Below, piece by piece: positions 12,201 to 23,789 of a DNA stretch of 64,000 nucleotides (positions are counted from its first letter, which is position 1; each line of letters opens with the position of its first letter). Source of the DNA: Adiantum capillus-veneris (taxonomy: Eukaryota; Streptophyta; Polypodiopsida; Polypodiales; Pteridaceae); contig CM043966.1 in assembly GCA_014529385.2 (NCBI GenBank), positions 40,670,037 through 40,734,036 on the forward strand, given 5' to 3'. The notes beneath the pieces were generated by a model. That model was not told the DNA's origin, did no database searches, and saw nothing but the letters and a program-made list of their open reading frames with translations. The position numbers were made by a program, and so were the translations under genes.

Positions 12201-13322
12201 AAGACAGTGGCTTTAAGTTGTAGGTCCCAAAACTTGTCTACATATTTGTGAATGTATTCGTAAGGAGAGAGCTTTAAGATTTGCCATTCGGTGAGTACTC
12301 TGTCTTTGGCATCAATGGCCAAAAACTACTTCATAATGGAAGTTCTTAAGCTTTCCATGTTCATGGAACTTCACGGTCTAGCCCATAGGCTAGACCACCA
12401 TTGCCTGGAGGACTTTTGAAAGTTCATAGCTACATGGTGTAGCTTAGAGGACTCCGTGAAGCCCTCATCTCCAAACGCCGCATAGAATTGTTGGATAAAG
12501 GCCAAGACTTTGTCCGTAGCACCAAAAGTGCCATCATAGGTAAGGAAATAGATGCTCTTCCCTCCCTCTTTGAATTTCTTGAGCTTGGACAACCTCTTGC
12601 ATGCGGCATAGGATCTCCTATGGCCTCTTCTTTTTGATGGTGCAAAGGTTGCACCATCGCTTTCTTCAAAAGATGAATAATTTGAGGAACATGGAGAAGA
12701 GGGTGACCTCTTTCTCACCTTTTTATTTCCTTGATCTTCTTTGTCTTCACCATCACTTTCATAAGAGGGAGAGGATGGAGAAGATGAACAAGAGGCTGTC
12801 CTTTTTCTCGCCTTTTTCTTCTCTTGCTTTTTGTCATCCCTTTTTGAAGTATGGTGTGGAGAAGTATGCGATGGTCTTCTCCATTTTGGAGGTGATGGAG
12901 ACCGTTTAGCCCGCCGTCTTCGTGGAGACATCTCCACCCGAGGTGGCAGGAGACTCACTTCTTTCTCGTTCCTTCGGTGGAGGCTCTTGAATTCTCCTTT
13001 GAGAAGGAGATGCGTCATCAACGAGAAAATTTCTGAGCCCTTCATATGGATCCTCTTCTTCTTCCTGAATCAGAGAGAGTCCTCTTCTGGAAGTCTCACA
13101 AGGAGGCTTCCTTGGTGCTCTCTTGTCATGGTGGGGACCTTGGAGAATCCGATGAGCACGAAGCTACCGTTGCACTTCACTTTGGAGGGATGGATTGCCC
13201 ATGGCTTGTTGAAGCCTAGAAACAAGATAGTTAACAAGCATTGGGGCATCATTAGTAGCTTGCTCATTAGCAAAATCAAAGGTATCAACATTAATTTCAC
13301 TCTCTTTACTATTGTAAGCCAT
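9251..13322 (-). pseudogene. Gag-pol polyprotein of A' (defective)
   Basis: It aligns end to end with the intact polyprotein at 58786-63735. The start is an ATG at 13322, where MAYNSKESEINVD corresponds to MADNSKESEINVD. It retains gag, including the RS-like stretch, then a damaged zinc knuckle, protease and RT. At about 9975 the RNase H text DKQMR is joined directly to SQWEKYL of late integrase. Comparison with A shows exactly 861 bp missing (equivalent to 62150-63010), a multiple of three, which removes the RNase H tail, the zinc-binding domain and the catalytic D,D,E core. Several further frameshifts and stops exist, for example near 10070-10150 and 12370-12400. Confidence 0.88.
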
Positions 13323-13739
13323 TCTAACAACTTTTAGGTGTAAAATTTTTAGGTGTACTTTGGCACTTCAAGCCCTAGTTTCTACTCCTCTTTACCCCTT
13401 CAAGAAAAGCACTCAAGCTCCTGTACCGGTGGCTTGAATACTATTAATTGCAAGGAATAGAAGAGAGGGTCGTTCAACACCAAAACAACACCGGCTCTTG
13501 TCAAGCTTCTAATAGCTCAATAATGGTTAAGACGTAGGCAATCCCCGTAGGACTCCACTATTAAGACCATAGCTCTCGATGGTGATGCCTCGTTAACTGC
13601 ACAAAGGCAGGCGCACTGCAAGGCTAGAAAATCCCTATTCTACTTACTCACATGCAATTAATAGTACCAACCATTTATAGCTAGCTTCAGGACCTCCCTT
13701 CTTGAGCAAGAAAAGAGAAACCTTGTACTCTGATACCAA
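13323..13739 (-). promoter_or_regulatory. Leader of A' with primer-binding site
   Basis: Next to the 5' LTR, the minus strand reads TTGGTATCAGAGT (13739-13727). This matches the plant initiator-Met tRNA 3' end complement TGGTATCAGAGC with one change at the last base. The remaining 390 nt up to the ATG match the leader of element A and presumably hold the packaging signal. Confidence 0.8.
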
Positions 13740-14433
13740 TGTAACATTTAATGGTCTAGTAACTTGTGTGTAACGGAAAATAGCATGAACATAGTGAGCA
13801 TTTCATTGGAATAGCTTCCTAACGAAAATAACAAGAGTGCTTGGATGGAGAGAGCAACAAAAAGTATAACACCTAGTTAGATAGCATGAACAATACTTCA
13901 AAAGAGAGAGAATTTAAGCAATTGACAACAATTGAGGACCGGATTTGCATGGAGCCGGTCCCCCCTCCAAAAGGCTTTGTATTATGGTTTCTCCGATCAA
14001 GAGAGACATTTTACAATACAATTCTTTGTGTTCCTTCAATACTAGCTAGTGCAATGAACATGGGAACTTCATGCGCTAAGCAAAACACTTATCAAACACA
14101 ACATCAATTCCCTCACGGTCTCAGACCCAAGACCTCACACACCTTCGAAGATGGTGAGAGCTATCGGGGTATGAGAGTAGATTGAGAGAAAGGAGTATTC
14201 TTACGAGAAAGATGTACATCTCCTCACATAATCACTCATATTAGCATAGCTTAGCTTAGTAATTAGCATGGTAGAGGAGATGATCATGCATTGAATCTTG
14301 GCTCTTGGATGGATTTACATCACAAAGCCAAGAGTTGTTGGTGTAGGCCTCCCTTCTCACAAGCTTGGAGTAGGTGGTAAGCTTTCCATTAAAGCTTGAG
14401 AAGGAGAGAGAGTCTTCTTTGCCTCACACCTGA

Positions 14434-14478
<45 letters not shown>

Positions 14479-14962
14479 ATAATTCCTTGCAAAAATCACC
14501 CCACCCCCCCCCCTCTCTCTTGGTCGACCCCCCCTTGCTAAATGCTCATGCTACAGCCCTATTGGACCTCCCCAGGCCTAGCCAATCGAAATTAAGCAGC
14601 ATAAGTGATAGCCTTCTGACATGTGTCCCCCTTTTCTTTTTTGTGAGAGCTTTAGGTAATTATTTATATCAACTAAACTCTCATTAGACCCGTTTGCCTC
14701 CTGGCCAATAGGAATCAAGCAAGCCCGATTGGGCTGCTGAATGCTCATTGGACCCCTTGGGAGACTATCCAATAGTCTTCTAGAGAGCTTAATTCTTATT
14801 GGTTCTTTTATTAATGTTCTTAAATTAATCAAACTACATTTACTCTAGCTTAATTCTCATTGGTCCACCTCCAAGGCCATCCAATAGGAATTGAGTACAC
14901 CTTGTGGGCATCTGGGCTAGGGAGCTGACATGTGTCCCTCATTCCTTTTGTGTAAAGGAAGC

Positions 14963-15013
<51 letters not shown>

Positions 15014-15032
15014 TTTCTCTCTCATCTCCTAC

Positions 15033-15083
<51 letters not shown>

Positions 15084-15460
15084 TTTCTCTCTCATCTCCT
15101 ACTTCTAGGGCTCGCCCCCTCCTATGTAGGGATGGTTGAAGACTTTTGGGACACACACAAAGCATCCAAATTTTATAAGCTTTGACCTTTGGACACAACC
15201 TTTGAATTTTGGAACCTTAGCATTTTGGAAGTCTTAATGGGCTGAACCTTAGGGTCTTTTAAGCCCACTATTTCACATTGCTCTTTTTCATATGGCCCCC
15301 CCTTTGGATCCCTATTTTCCCTCTTTTGGATCCCTACTGTGGGTGGTCTGCTAGCTTAACCAATATTCTAGCTTTTTCTCCCCTGGCACTTCCTTATATT
15401 AAATGATCATTTTAACATGAGAAAATCATTTAGGAGAATTAGATATTTATTATTATGACA
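13740..15460 (-). repeat. 5' LTR of element A'
   Basis: Same TG...CA ends as its partner but 119 bp longer. The excess is mainly (GT)n expansion at 14438-14466, and a tandem duplication of a (GT)n plus GAGTTTCTCTCTCATCTCC block (two copies, about 14963-15105; one copy in the 3' LTR). Four paired ATTGG/CCAAT blocks lie at 14560-14890. Confidence 0.88.
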
Positions 15461-16250
15461 CAATAAGTCTCATCCTTAAATGTAGGCCATTTTTCCTCTA
15501 TGTACTTCTATGCACAAGAGTCAGCAGGTACCCGCATCACATCATCTATCAATCTAGTATTTTAGATTCACGTCATCAAAGAAGCTATAGACTTGCACCT
15601 AAACATGCTCTTTATTCTTGAAATGATAGGAAAGTGTCAAAGGATCTCTGCAGGGACAAATTTTCCTCGTGTGTCCTCTCTATACATGTTTGATCCACAA
15701 TTGAGACATTGTTCCAAATCTTATACTCATTTACGAAAGAGTATAAAATCGTTAGGGCATGCATGTATTTTGTGATAATCCAAGCCCAAGTTAGTAAGAA
15801 GCCTTTTAGCGGTTGGATGGGTATGGGGCATGTGATTGCCTTTCGATAATACTTTCTTGTTGAGAAACCTGTGATTACATCAACAAGTGAACACAACGAT
15901 CATATTATTGAGTTGTAAATTGGACTTTGGCATGCTTAGGATACAACATATTGACCTAAAAAGCTTTGTGATGGAGGCATCAGACCACTCATAGAGAGAC
16001 TACAGATTAAGAATTTCCAAAGCCGTACAGAGAGCTGTGATTTTTGCGCCATTGTAAAGAGGCATATGGGTAAGAGTTTTCATCACCTCACTGTTTTTAT
16101 TGTTGCTATCATGTCATTAATATGGACGGTATGACTGAGGTTGGTTCGCAGTGTTCCCTTGAATGTTGTTGCCTTCTAGGTTTTCGATGATGAATCCATG
16201 TCAAAAAACGCATCTAGCATGTGCTCCATCTCAGCTTCTTGAAATGTGGA
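15461..16250 (-). pseudogene. CACTA TNP2-type transposase, N-terminal part of the fragment
   Basis: Read leftwards from about 16070, the interrupted frame gives PLYNGAKITALCTALEILNL, YEWSDASITKLF, HPTAKRLLTNLGLDYHKIHA, CPNDFILFRK, LEQCLNCGS, GKFVPAEIL, HFPIISRIKSMF, MRVPADS and EEKWPTFKDE. These are the successive blocks of plant TNP2 transposases (PLYPGC; NGWSDKSFTELL; LGLxYEKIHACPNDCxLY; CPVC; VPxKVLxYFPIxPRLxRL; MRHPAD). Reading continues across the A' insertion at 7296. Stops occur in several blocks. Text at 16176-16250 may be the poorly conserved N-terminus. Confidence 0.8.
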
Positions 16251-16584
16251 ATCCGATATTGGTGGGTGGACTCCATCAATGGTTGTTCGTTTGATAATTG
16301 TCTTCCTTGGGATGAAATTGGAGTAATATCTACTTGCAGGGGTTGATCTATTGCCTCCGGACCATGAGATTGATAACACAGATCTTATAGTTTCTCTATG
16401 GCAAAGAGATTGTTGATGCGTATATACTGATTGTAAATTTTTTGTTTTCAAAAGATTTGATGCTTGCAACCTGCACAAGGACACACCCTCCTATTGTCCA
16501 TACTTTATCTACCAATGATGCAACAAATGAACAAATCACTCTTGTTATAAGTATACACCACTAAGGACATGACAATGCATGACA
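16251..16584. other. No gene recognised
   Basis: A minus-strand frame continues to 16484 without recognisable similarity; it could be the upstream end of the transposase relic or chance. Confidence 0.3.
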
Positions 16585-17530
16585 ACCTCACATTCTGTAG
16601 CCATGCCCGATCCCTGCACACCTCGATCTAGAGGTGCAGGGAGATCCGCACCATAGGGTAATAATCTCGTCTTTATTGGTGAATGCCTATATATTAGGGT
16701 TCCTCGTAAATCTCCTTTTTAAGTCTATTTGTGTTTTTGAAATTTGCTTGCGTTTTTTAAGTACACAAGTCGTTTCTAAAGACCGTTTCATTTTTGAAGT
16801 CATTCTCTAGCCATTTCCGATCTCCACACACCTCAGTCTAAACATGCAAGGAGATTAGGACCACCGTGTAAAAATATCGTCTTTATTGGTCAATGCCTAT
16901 ATATTAGGGTTTGACATAAGTTTGTTTTTTAAATTTGTTTGCATTTTTGAAGTCTATGTGTGCTATTGAAGTCTATTTGTGTTATTTTACTTTGTTTATC
17001 GAAGTCTATTCGAGTTTTTGAAGTACACAAGTTGTTTTTGAAGACCATTGCATTTCTAAAGTTTGTTTGTGATTTTTCTACCATTTGCGGCTAGCTCTAA
17101 CAATGTCACATTCTCTAGCCATGTCCGATCTCCGAACACCTCGATTAATAAGTGCATGTAGATCAGAACCACGTCCGGGTAGTAATCTCGTCTCTATTGG
17201 TCATTGCTTGAATATCAGGGTCTAACATAAGTTTTTTTTTTTAATCTGTTTGGTTTTTGAAGTCTATGTGTACTATTGAATATTGTTTGCATTATTTTAC
17301 TTCGTTTGTCGATGTCCGTTTGCATTTTTGAAGTACAGAGGTCGTTTATTAAGACTGTTGCGTTTTTTAAGTTTGTTTGCGATTTTTCTAATACTTGTCA
17401 ATAGCTCTAACAACCTCACATTTTCTAGCCATTCTCGATCTCCGCACACATTCGTCTAAAGGTGCAAGGAGATCAAGACCATCGGGTAATAATCTCCTCT
17501 TATTGGTCAATGCCTATATATCAGGGTTCA
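16585..17530. repeat. Tandem repeat, about 310-bp unit, four copies
   Basis: The landmark TAGCCAT..C.CGATC, followed by CTC.TCTTTATTGGT and a TATAT(T/C)AGGGTT block, recurs at about 16600, 16808, 17117 and 17429. Spacing is 208, 309 and 312 bp; the first unit is about 100 bp short. The body of each unit is a series of TTTTGAAGT(C/A) words with T-rich spacers. No coding capacity is seen. Confidence 0.75.
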
Positions 17531-18300
17531 TACAACCAAGCACATAAGAGACTAGCCCTACCTTAGTAACGAAGAGAGTATGCCTAAACATTTCAACGGA
17601 AAAGAGGCTATTAAGCTAAGTAGTAGTCCCTAAGAAATAAATCTTAAGCAGTCTCAATATAGATTCGTCCGAAGTGTCTACCCTTAGTTAAGTGGCTAAA
17701 CAACTAAATAATGAAGTAGGTGGACCTAAGCGGCACGACTAAGCGATCAAACACCTAAGCGGTTGATCCTAAGCGGCCAGTCCTAATTAAGCAGTGTGAA
17801 TACCGATTAGCCATATGCAACTAGTCCTAAGCGGCTAAATAAAGAAGGAGGTAGGACTAAGCGATACGGCTAAGCAACTGAATACCTAACCAACTAGCCC
17901 TAAATGGCTAGATGGAGGTGGCTAACACTAAGTGGCTAGTCCTGAGCGTGTAGCTTTCAACGGCCTAAATACGGAGTAGTCCGGTCTAAGCGGCTAAGAA
18001 ACTAAATACCTAAGTGGCTAGCTTTAAGTGGAAAGCCCTAACAAACCGTCTAATTATTGATTAGACCTATATAGCTAGCACTAAGTGGCTAACTAGCTAA
18101 CGAAGCTAGCCAAGCCACGTGTCAGACAAAGTGGGCTCGGCGAAACGATTCAATACCTAACCAGTCCTAAGCGATGAAACAACTTATTATGTTTAGTCTT
18201 AAGGGCTAACCTTAATTAAGCAAATAGCCCAAAGTGAACAACCACGTCCGATCGACATAATGTCGCTTTGTCCTAAGTGATCAACATAACAACATCGATT
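17531..18300. repeat. Degenerate word repeat CTAAG(C/T)GGCTA
   Basis: The word CTAAGCGGCTA or close variants (CTAAGTGGCTAG, CTAAGCGATAC, CTAAGCAACT) recurs roughly twenty times between about 17640 and 18290 with irregular spacing of 10-60 bp. It follows directly after the last 310-bp unit. Neither strand carries a long frame. It looks like a decayed minisatellite. Confidence 0.55.
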
Positions 18301-19816
18301 GATGAATTGTGCAAAGTAACAAATTAACCTAGGTAATCAAAGGTACTTAGAACCAAATACTATAAAGTTTCTACCACACCTACGACAAATTACGATTTTA
18401 AAAAAAATAATGTAATTTATTAATATTTAAATTGTTTACATAAAAATAAAAAATCTAATTATAAAATACCATAAATAGAAATAAATGATGATGATTTTGT
18501 TAATGATGATTTCTTATTAATATTATTTTAAAAATAATAAAGTTTATGTTTTCTTTTGTTTTTGTTTTTTTGAATTGAAAATGTGTGTGCACCATATATA
18601 TTGTGTTTATATTGTTAAGTGTGCATTTTTGTTTACTTGCGTACATGTTTATGTGAATGTGTATACGTATGTGTGTATGCAACAAAAGAGAATGATAGAG
18701 CACTCACATGCGGCCTGTTTGAGCAAGAAATACTTGAACAAATTTCATCAAACCTGCAAACACACACACACACTCTATGTTACTCTCATACACACACAAA
18801 ATCATACAAATCTACTACGAATCTTGAAAAGAAGCTTACTTTATTGATGGGAAGAAGCCTATGAGTGGATCTCTCAAGTCCGGCAAGTTATGTGGTAGCA
18901 GATATGTAGCAAGGGAGGAGAAGGAGGGCAAGAGAGGAAGAGAAAAACGAGCGAAATGAGTAGGAGAAACGCACGGGTTCTATTTTTGTAGAGTCTACTG
19001 ATATAGGTGCTGGTATACGCATTTAAATGAGCACCATAATGAGCATCCATATAGGCATCAATATGAGCGCCGGTATCGACGTCAAAAATTTGAAAATCAA
19101 TTTTTTGAAATTTTATGTCTCTCCAAATTTACCTACACATATACCGATATCCGACATTGACGTCGGTAATCGAACGTCGTAATTTAAGTGATCTCTTTGT
19201 ATGTGCCTACCTCTTTTGTATGTGCCTACCTACCTAGGACGATAATCTCACATCGGAATTTAAGTCCCACCACTTGGATGTGCCTACCTACTTTGCTTTC
19301 CAGCTCTGTGTGGAGCTTTTTTACTTGGGCGTAACGTGGACTACTTTGATAGACATTCAAGAGGGGGTCATAATTTTGGTAGGCTAGGGTAGCAACAAAG
19401 GCTCTTGGGGATGACCAAGGTCAAAGGTCATACAACTCGTCAACGTCGGGTAGAGTTGGTGGTTCCTTGGAGCTTAATCGAGGGCCTCGAAAGATAGCTT
19501 AGACGGGAGGTCCATTCCAAGGGAGACACTCAACCACCTCATGGAGTGGTTTCGATAGCAAAGAGGCCCTTCTAAGACATATTTTTACAATCTTTACTTA
19601 CAAATATTTAGTTGGTAGAGCTGTAGGTAATTCTTTTTTTTTTCATACTAGGCACCGTTATGTACTACACCAATTACTAGACCACACGGACACTATAGCC
19701 GCTACTTTCACCACAATATACATAACCTTTCCACATTTTTCGTCGCTTTAGTTATGAATTCCATTCATAATGTTATTTATTGTTGACTTTTTGGTTTTTT
19801 GCCATCAGGCCACTTT
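18301..19816. other. AT-rich and CA-rich DNA, no gene
   Basis: Bases 18380-18550 are strongly AT-rich; 18755-18800 carry CA runs. Around 18990-19280 there are repeated short words (GAGC.CC.ATATAGGCAT; TGTGCCTACCT three to four times). The open frames at 18500-18864 are CA/GT-biased and not credible genes. Confidence 0.35.
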
Positions 19817-19824
19817 CTCTACAC

Positions 19825-20066
19825 TTCGGGGGGTTCACCTTTAATAAAATATTCATATAACGTGCGTTCAAAAGGTTTTAAAAAAACCCTTTACTTACAT
19901 GACTAAGGTAATAAAATGACCCCTTTTTCTTAGAAAACAAACAAGTTTCTCATTAAAATCAATAAAAAAACCTGTTTTGTTAATATGTTAAAATTTTGGC
20001 AATTAAAAAATCCATTTATTTGAACTCACCTAGTAACTTACATGTCTAAGAGGTGAATCCCTTGAG
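19825..20066. mobile_element. MITE-like element, copy 1 (242 bp)
   Basis: Perfect 8-bp direct repeats CTCTACAC flank it at 19817-19824 and 20067-20074. Its ends are imperfect inverted repeats: TTCGGGGGGTTCACC on the left and, on the complementary strand of the right end, CTCAAGGGATTCACC. The interior is very AT-rich and non-coding. Related elements lie at 21195-21436, 22272-22509 and 31378-31645. An 8-bp duplication fits the hAT superfamily, among others; no transposase for it is visible here. Confidence 0.72.
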
Positions 20067-21194
20067 CTCTACACCACCTGAAAAGCCACCTCCATTGACT
20101 TGTACTAGAGCTTTGTAGGATGTGTCCTTATGATTGGATGGCACAATTGCCAACTTTTGGCCGTTGGGCCCTTAACGAGTCCAAAGCCAAAAAAATGGTG
20201 ATTGTCCCACTCTGGATCGACAAGATGGGAGTGGATGTTTATGAAACTTTGTGGGGGTAGTTAAAGCATACCAATATCCACCCTTGCAAAGTTTCATGGG
20301 CATTGCAATCTGTTTCAATGATCTAGGACGGCACAATCGCCAAATTCGCACTGTTGGGTCCTTGTCGAGCCCAAAGCCAAAAAAATAGCAATTGAGCAAC
20401 CCTCAACCAACAGGGCGGGAGCGGATGGCCATGAAACCTTACATGGATGGGAAAATTACACTAGTGCATACCCCTAAAAATTTTCATGGGCATCGCAGTG
20501 TGTCTCCATGATCTAGGGCACCACAATCGGCGAACTTTTGGTTGTTGGGTCCTTGGGGAGCCCGAAGCCAAACAATTGGCAATTGTGTCACCTTGGACGA
20601 GCTAGATTAGAGTGAATTTCCATGAAAATTTGTGAGGGTGGGGGAAGAACACTATCTCCACCCTTGCAAAGTTTCATGGGCATCGCAATCTGTCTCGATG
20701 GTCTAGGGTAGCACAATCGACTAACTTTTGGTTGTTGGTCCTTTGGCAAGTCTAAAGCCAAAACATTGGCAATTTTATCTTCGTAGACCAACAAGATAGG
20801 AGTGGATGGACATGAAACTTTGTGGAGATAGGAGATTTACACTAATCCCCACTCCTACAAAGTTTCATGGGCATTGCAATCTGTATCAATTGTCTACGAT
20901 GTCACAATCACAAATTTTGGCCATTGGGACCTTTGGAAGCCCAAAGACAAAAAATGAAGAGCCCAAAGACAGAAAATGGGCAATTGCCCCACCCTCAACC
21001 AACAAGATGGGAGCAGATGTCCTTAAAACCTTTTAAGGATGGGGGAAGCACACTAATCCCCATCCCTGCAAAGTTTCATGGGCATCTCAATTCGTCTGGA
21101 TGGTCCAAGGTGGTACGATCGCCAACTTTTGGCCGTTGGGCCCTTGGGGAACCGGAAGCCAAAAATTTGGTGATTGTACTACCTGCACCAACCT

Positions 21195-21436
21195 CGGGGA
21201 GGTCACTATATATAGATTATATATACTGGTTTTCTTCAAGGACTATTTCTAAAACTCTTTATTTGTAATTTTCTACAAATAAATACACCCTTCATGTATC
21301 GATATGTAAATTTTTTTTGCCCAATTCCATCTTATTGTACCCTTATGTATGTGAAAATGTGAGAAAAAAAATCAAATTTAATAATCCCTTATGCTTCACT
21401 CACGTGATAGTCACATAATTATTAAGTGACCTCCCC
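21195..21436. mobile_element. MITE-like element, copy 2 (inside satellite)
   Basis: It has a perfect 12-bp terminal inverted repeat, GGGGAGGTCACT (21196-21207) against AGTGACCTCCCC (21425-21436). The AT-rich non-coding interior is 242 bp long in total, the same as copy 1. It interrupts one satellite monomer and accounts for the enlarged spacing there. Target duplications are not clear, perhaps eroded. Confidence 0.65.
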
Positions 21437-22271
21437 ATTGGAACGATGAGATGGGAGAGCGGATAACCATGACACTTTGCAGGGGGTGGGGGAAGTAGAC
21501 TAATCTTTGTCTCTACAAAGTTTCTTGGGATCCTAATTGGTCTCAATGGTCTAGGGTGGCACAATCACCAGCTTTTATCCGTTGGGCCCTTGGCGAGCTC
21601 GAAGCCAAAAAATTGGCGATTATGTTATCCTAGATAGACGACACGAGAGTGGATAGCCATGAAACTTTGGGGAGGTAGTGGAAGCACAATCATTTAACCA
21701 CTATAAATTTTTATGGGCATCGCAAACTGTTTCAATAGTCTATGGCGGCACAATCGCCAAATTTTGGTCGTGGATCCTTAGCGAGCCCAAAGCCAAAAAT
21801 TGACGATTGTCCCACCCTAGAACCATGAGACGAGAGTGGATGGCAATGAAACTTTGCAGGGGCAAGGTGAGCACACTAATCCCTATCCGTACAAAGTTTC
21901 ATAGGCATCACAATCTGTCTCAATGGTCCAAGGTGGCCCAATCGTCAAATTTTGGCCATTGGACCCTTGGTGAGCAAAAAGCCAAAAAAATGGTGGTTGT
22001 GCCATCCTAGACCCACAAAACAGCAAGGGATGACCATGAAAATTTATAGGGGAAATGGTAGCACATTATTCTTTACCCCTACAAAGTTTCATGGGCATCA
22101 CAATCGGTCTCAAAGGTCTAGCGCGTCACAACTGCCAAATTTTGATCGTTTAGCCCTTGGCAAGCCCAAAGCCAAAAAACTCGAGATTGTGCCACCCTGG
22201 ACAAACGAGACAAATTTGAGGGGGTGGGGAGGCACACTGATCCTTTTCCTTACAAAGTTCTATGGGCACTC

Positions 22272-22509
22272 GAGGGGTGCACTATGTAATCATGTTAATG
22301 TATGACATAAGTTCAGTTTTAAAATGCAAAAAATTTAGGCAATTTAATAGAGATACATTAAAATAAGATGTTTTTAATTGCAATTTTGAAAAAAGATCCT
22401 AAAATAACCGGTCATTTTATTCATTCAGATATGTTAAAAGATGGGTCTTTTTAATACCCCGCGAATGCACGTTATATAAAGAGGTACTCAACGGTGAACC
22501 CCCAAGCAA
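22272..22509. mobile_element. MITE-like element, copy 3 (inside satellite)
   Basis: The ends are inverted repeats, GGGGTGCACTATG on the left and, read on the other strand from the right, GGGGGTTCACCGTTGAG. The next block TATAACGTGC(A/G)TTC is shared with copy 1. Flanks GGGCACTC and GCGCATTG are both diverged forms of the same satellite word (GGGCATCG), as expected for an old 8-bp target duplication. Confidence 0.6.
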
Positions 22510-22730
22510 GCGCATTGCAATTCATTGCGACGGTCTAGGTGTGGGACAATTGCCAACTTTTGGTCGTTGGGTCCAAACGCAAAGCCAAAAAATGGCGATT
22601 ATGTCATCCTAGACCGACAAGACAAGAAGGGATGGCCATGAAACTTTTATGGATAGGAAAATCACACTAATCTTCACCCTTGCAAAGTTTCATGGGCATC
22701 GCAATCCATCAGATGGTTGAAGGTCACTCA

Positions 22731-23789
22731 ACAACAACAAACTGGTGTTCATCCTGCTAATGACAATCAAAACGGCAACGGAAGACCATGAGCCTTTAGT
22801 AAAAATAGATCGATATTAAACCTAAATAAAAACATATGAATGATAAATTAAAAAATGAACCACAAATGAATGAGTGAAAGTACAACACCATAATATAGAA
22901 GATCCATGAACCAAAGTATACAAAAATAAAATTGACTAAAAGGGAAAAAAGATGGAATGATAAATAGCACAAGTGAAGGGGTCATTGCTAGCACTCATCA
23001 TCACAACTATTATCTCCTAAGACAACGCTAATATCATCCACAATGTCCAGTGTTCTTGCTCTGCAACATAGTGGCTCCATGCTCATTTGGACCTAGATGC
23101 GAGCGAGGGGTGATTTATATCTTCTTGCTGAAAATAATTTCTAGCCTTAACTTCACAGCAATGAAAAGATGGGAGTAGCATATGGCCACATTCAGCCACT
23201 CACATTGTGAAAAATGGCAACCTTTGACCACTCATAATGTACTCATATGGCCACCTTCACCCACTCATACTTTACAAGATGGATGTAATGTCCATGTCCA
23301 TGGACCTATTAGAAATAGTGCCCTAAAACAACCATATTGTGACATCATATGCCTCACCATAATCATCCATAGTGCATTCTTGAAGCACAACATTTTTCTT
23401 GGTGCATTTCAAAATATAGCAGTCAACTCCCTTTGCATTTCCCTCCTCAACAATAATGCAAAAACATCTCTCTCTCTCCCAAGCAATCTGTCAAAGTATC
23501 AGCATCATCTGAGAGCTGTGTGATCTTGCTCTCAATGGAACTACTCTATGTGATCATACCCTGTGATGGTGAAAGAGGTTGTAGTGTCCACTTGTTATCC
23601 CAATATGTGGTGGTGCAATCTAATGACTCGCCATTATGCAATCATAATAGAAGCATGAGTTACTCCATGTAAAGATGGTGAGTTCCCTAGTTACGGTGCT
23701 GCAAATGCTGTGTAGCTAGTGCATACCGACCACAATGTCACAGTCTCAGCTGGTGAGGTCAACATCCTAACTATCCACACACCAAAAGA
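22731..23789. other. No gene recognised
   Basis: Only short frames are present, for example 23182-23523 on the plus strand, without recognisable domains. The right part may be the 3' flank of the transposase-like relic that follows on the minus strand. Confidence 0.3.

Larger units (their letters stand above)
7297..15460 (-). mobile_element. Element A': complete but defective Ty3/gypsy (chromovirus-like) retrotransposon
   Basis: Both LTRs (7297-8898 and 13740-15460), an initiator-Met primer site and a gag-pol pseudogene are present in the correct order on the minus strand. It belongs to the same family as element A (56793 onward): the sequences align throughout. Flanks are CATAA (7292-7296) and CAATA (15461-15465), an imperfect 5-bp target duplication. 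The element interrupts a CACTA transposase whose reading continues on both sides. Frameshifts, stops and an 861-bp loss covering integrase mean it cannot move on its own, although its LTRs and primer site could still serve in trans. Confidence 0.9.
20118..22730. repeat. 190-bp satellite with two hairpins per unit
   Basis: The word CAAAGTTTCATGGGCATCGC or a variant recurs about eleven times, at roughly 20288, 20479, 20667, 20857, 21069, 21515, 21706, 21893, 22081, 22251 and 22683. Spacing is mostly 187-191 bp; the two large gaps (446 and 432 bp) are explained by inserted MITEs. Within a unit, CCATGAAACTTTGCAGGGG pairs with the inverted CCCCTGCAAAGTTTCATGG, and GGCACAATCGCCAA pairs with the inverted TTGGCGATTGTGCC. 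Each monomer can therefore fold into two hairpins. Open frames here are by-products of the repeat. Confidence 0.85.

Noticed and set aside
14850-15185. Frames made of Thr-His or Cys-Val repeats
   Set aside because: Direct translation of the GT/CA microsatellite; no gene.
16585-17530. CRISPR-like array
   Set aside because: Units are about 310 bp with no short conserved repeat plus unique spacer pattern; context is plant nuclear DNA.
20172-22305. Several 67-133-codon frames in the satellite
   Set aside because: They follow the 190-bp period and differ between monomers; products of the repeat.
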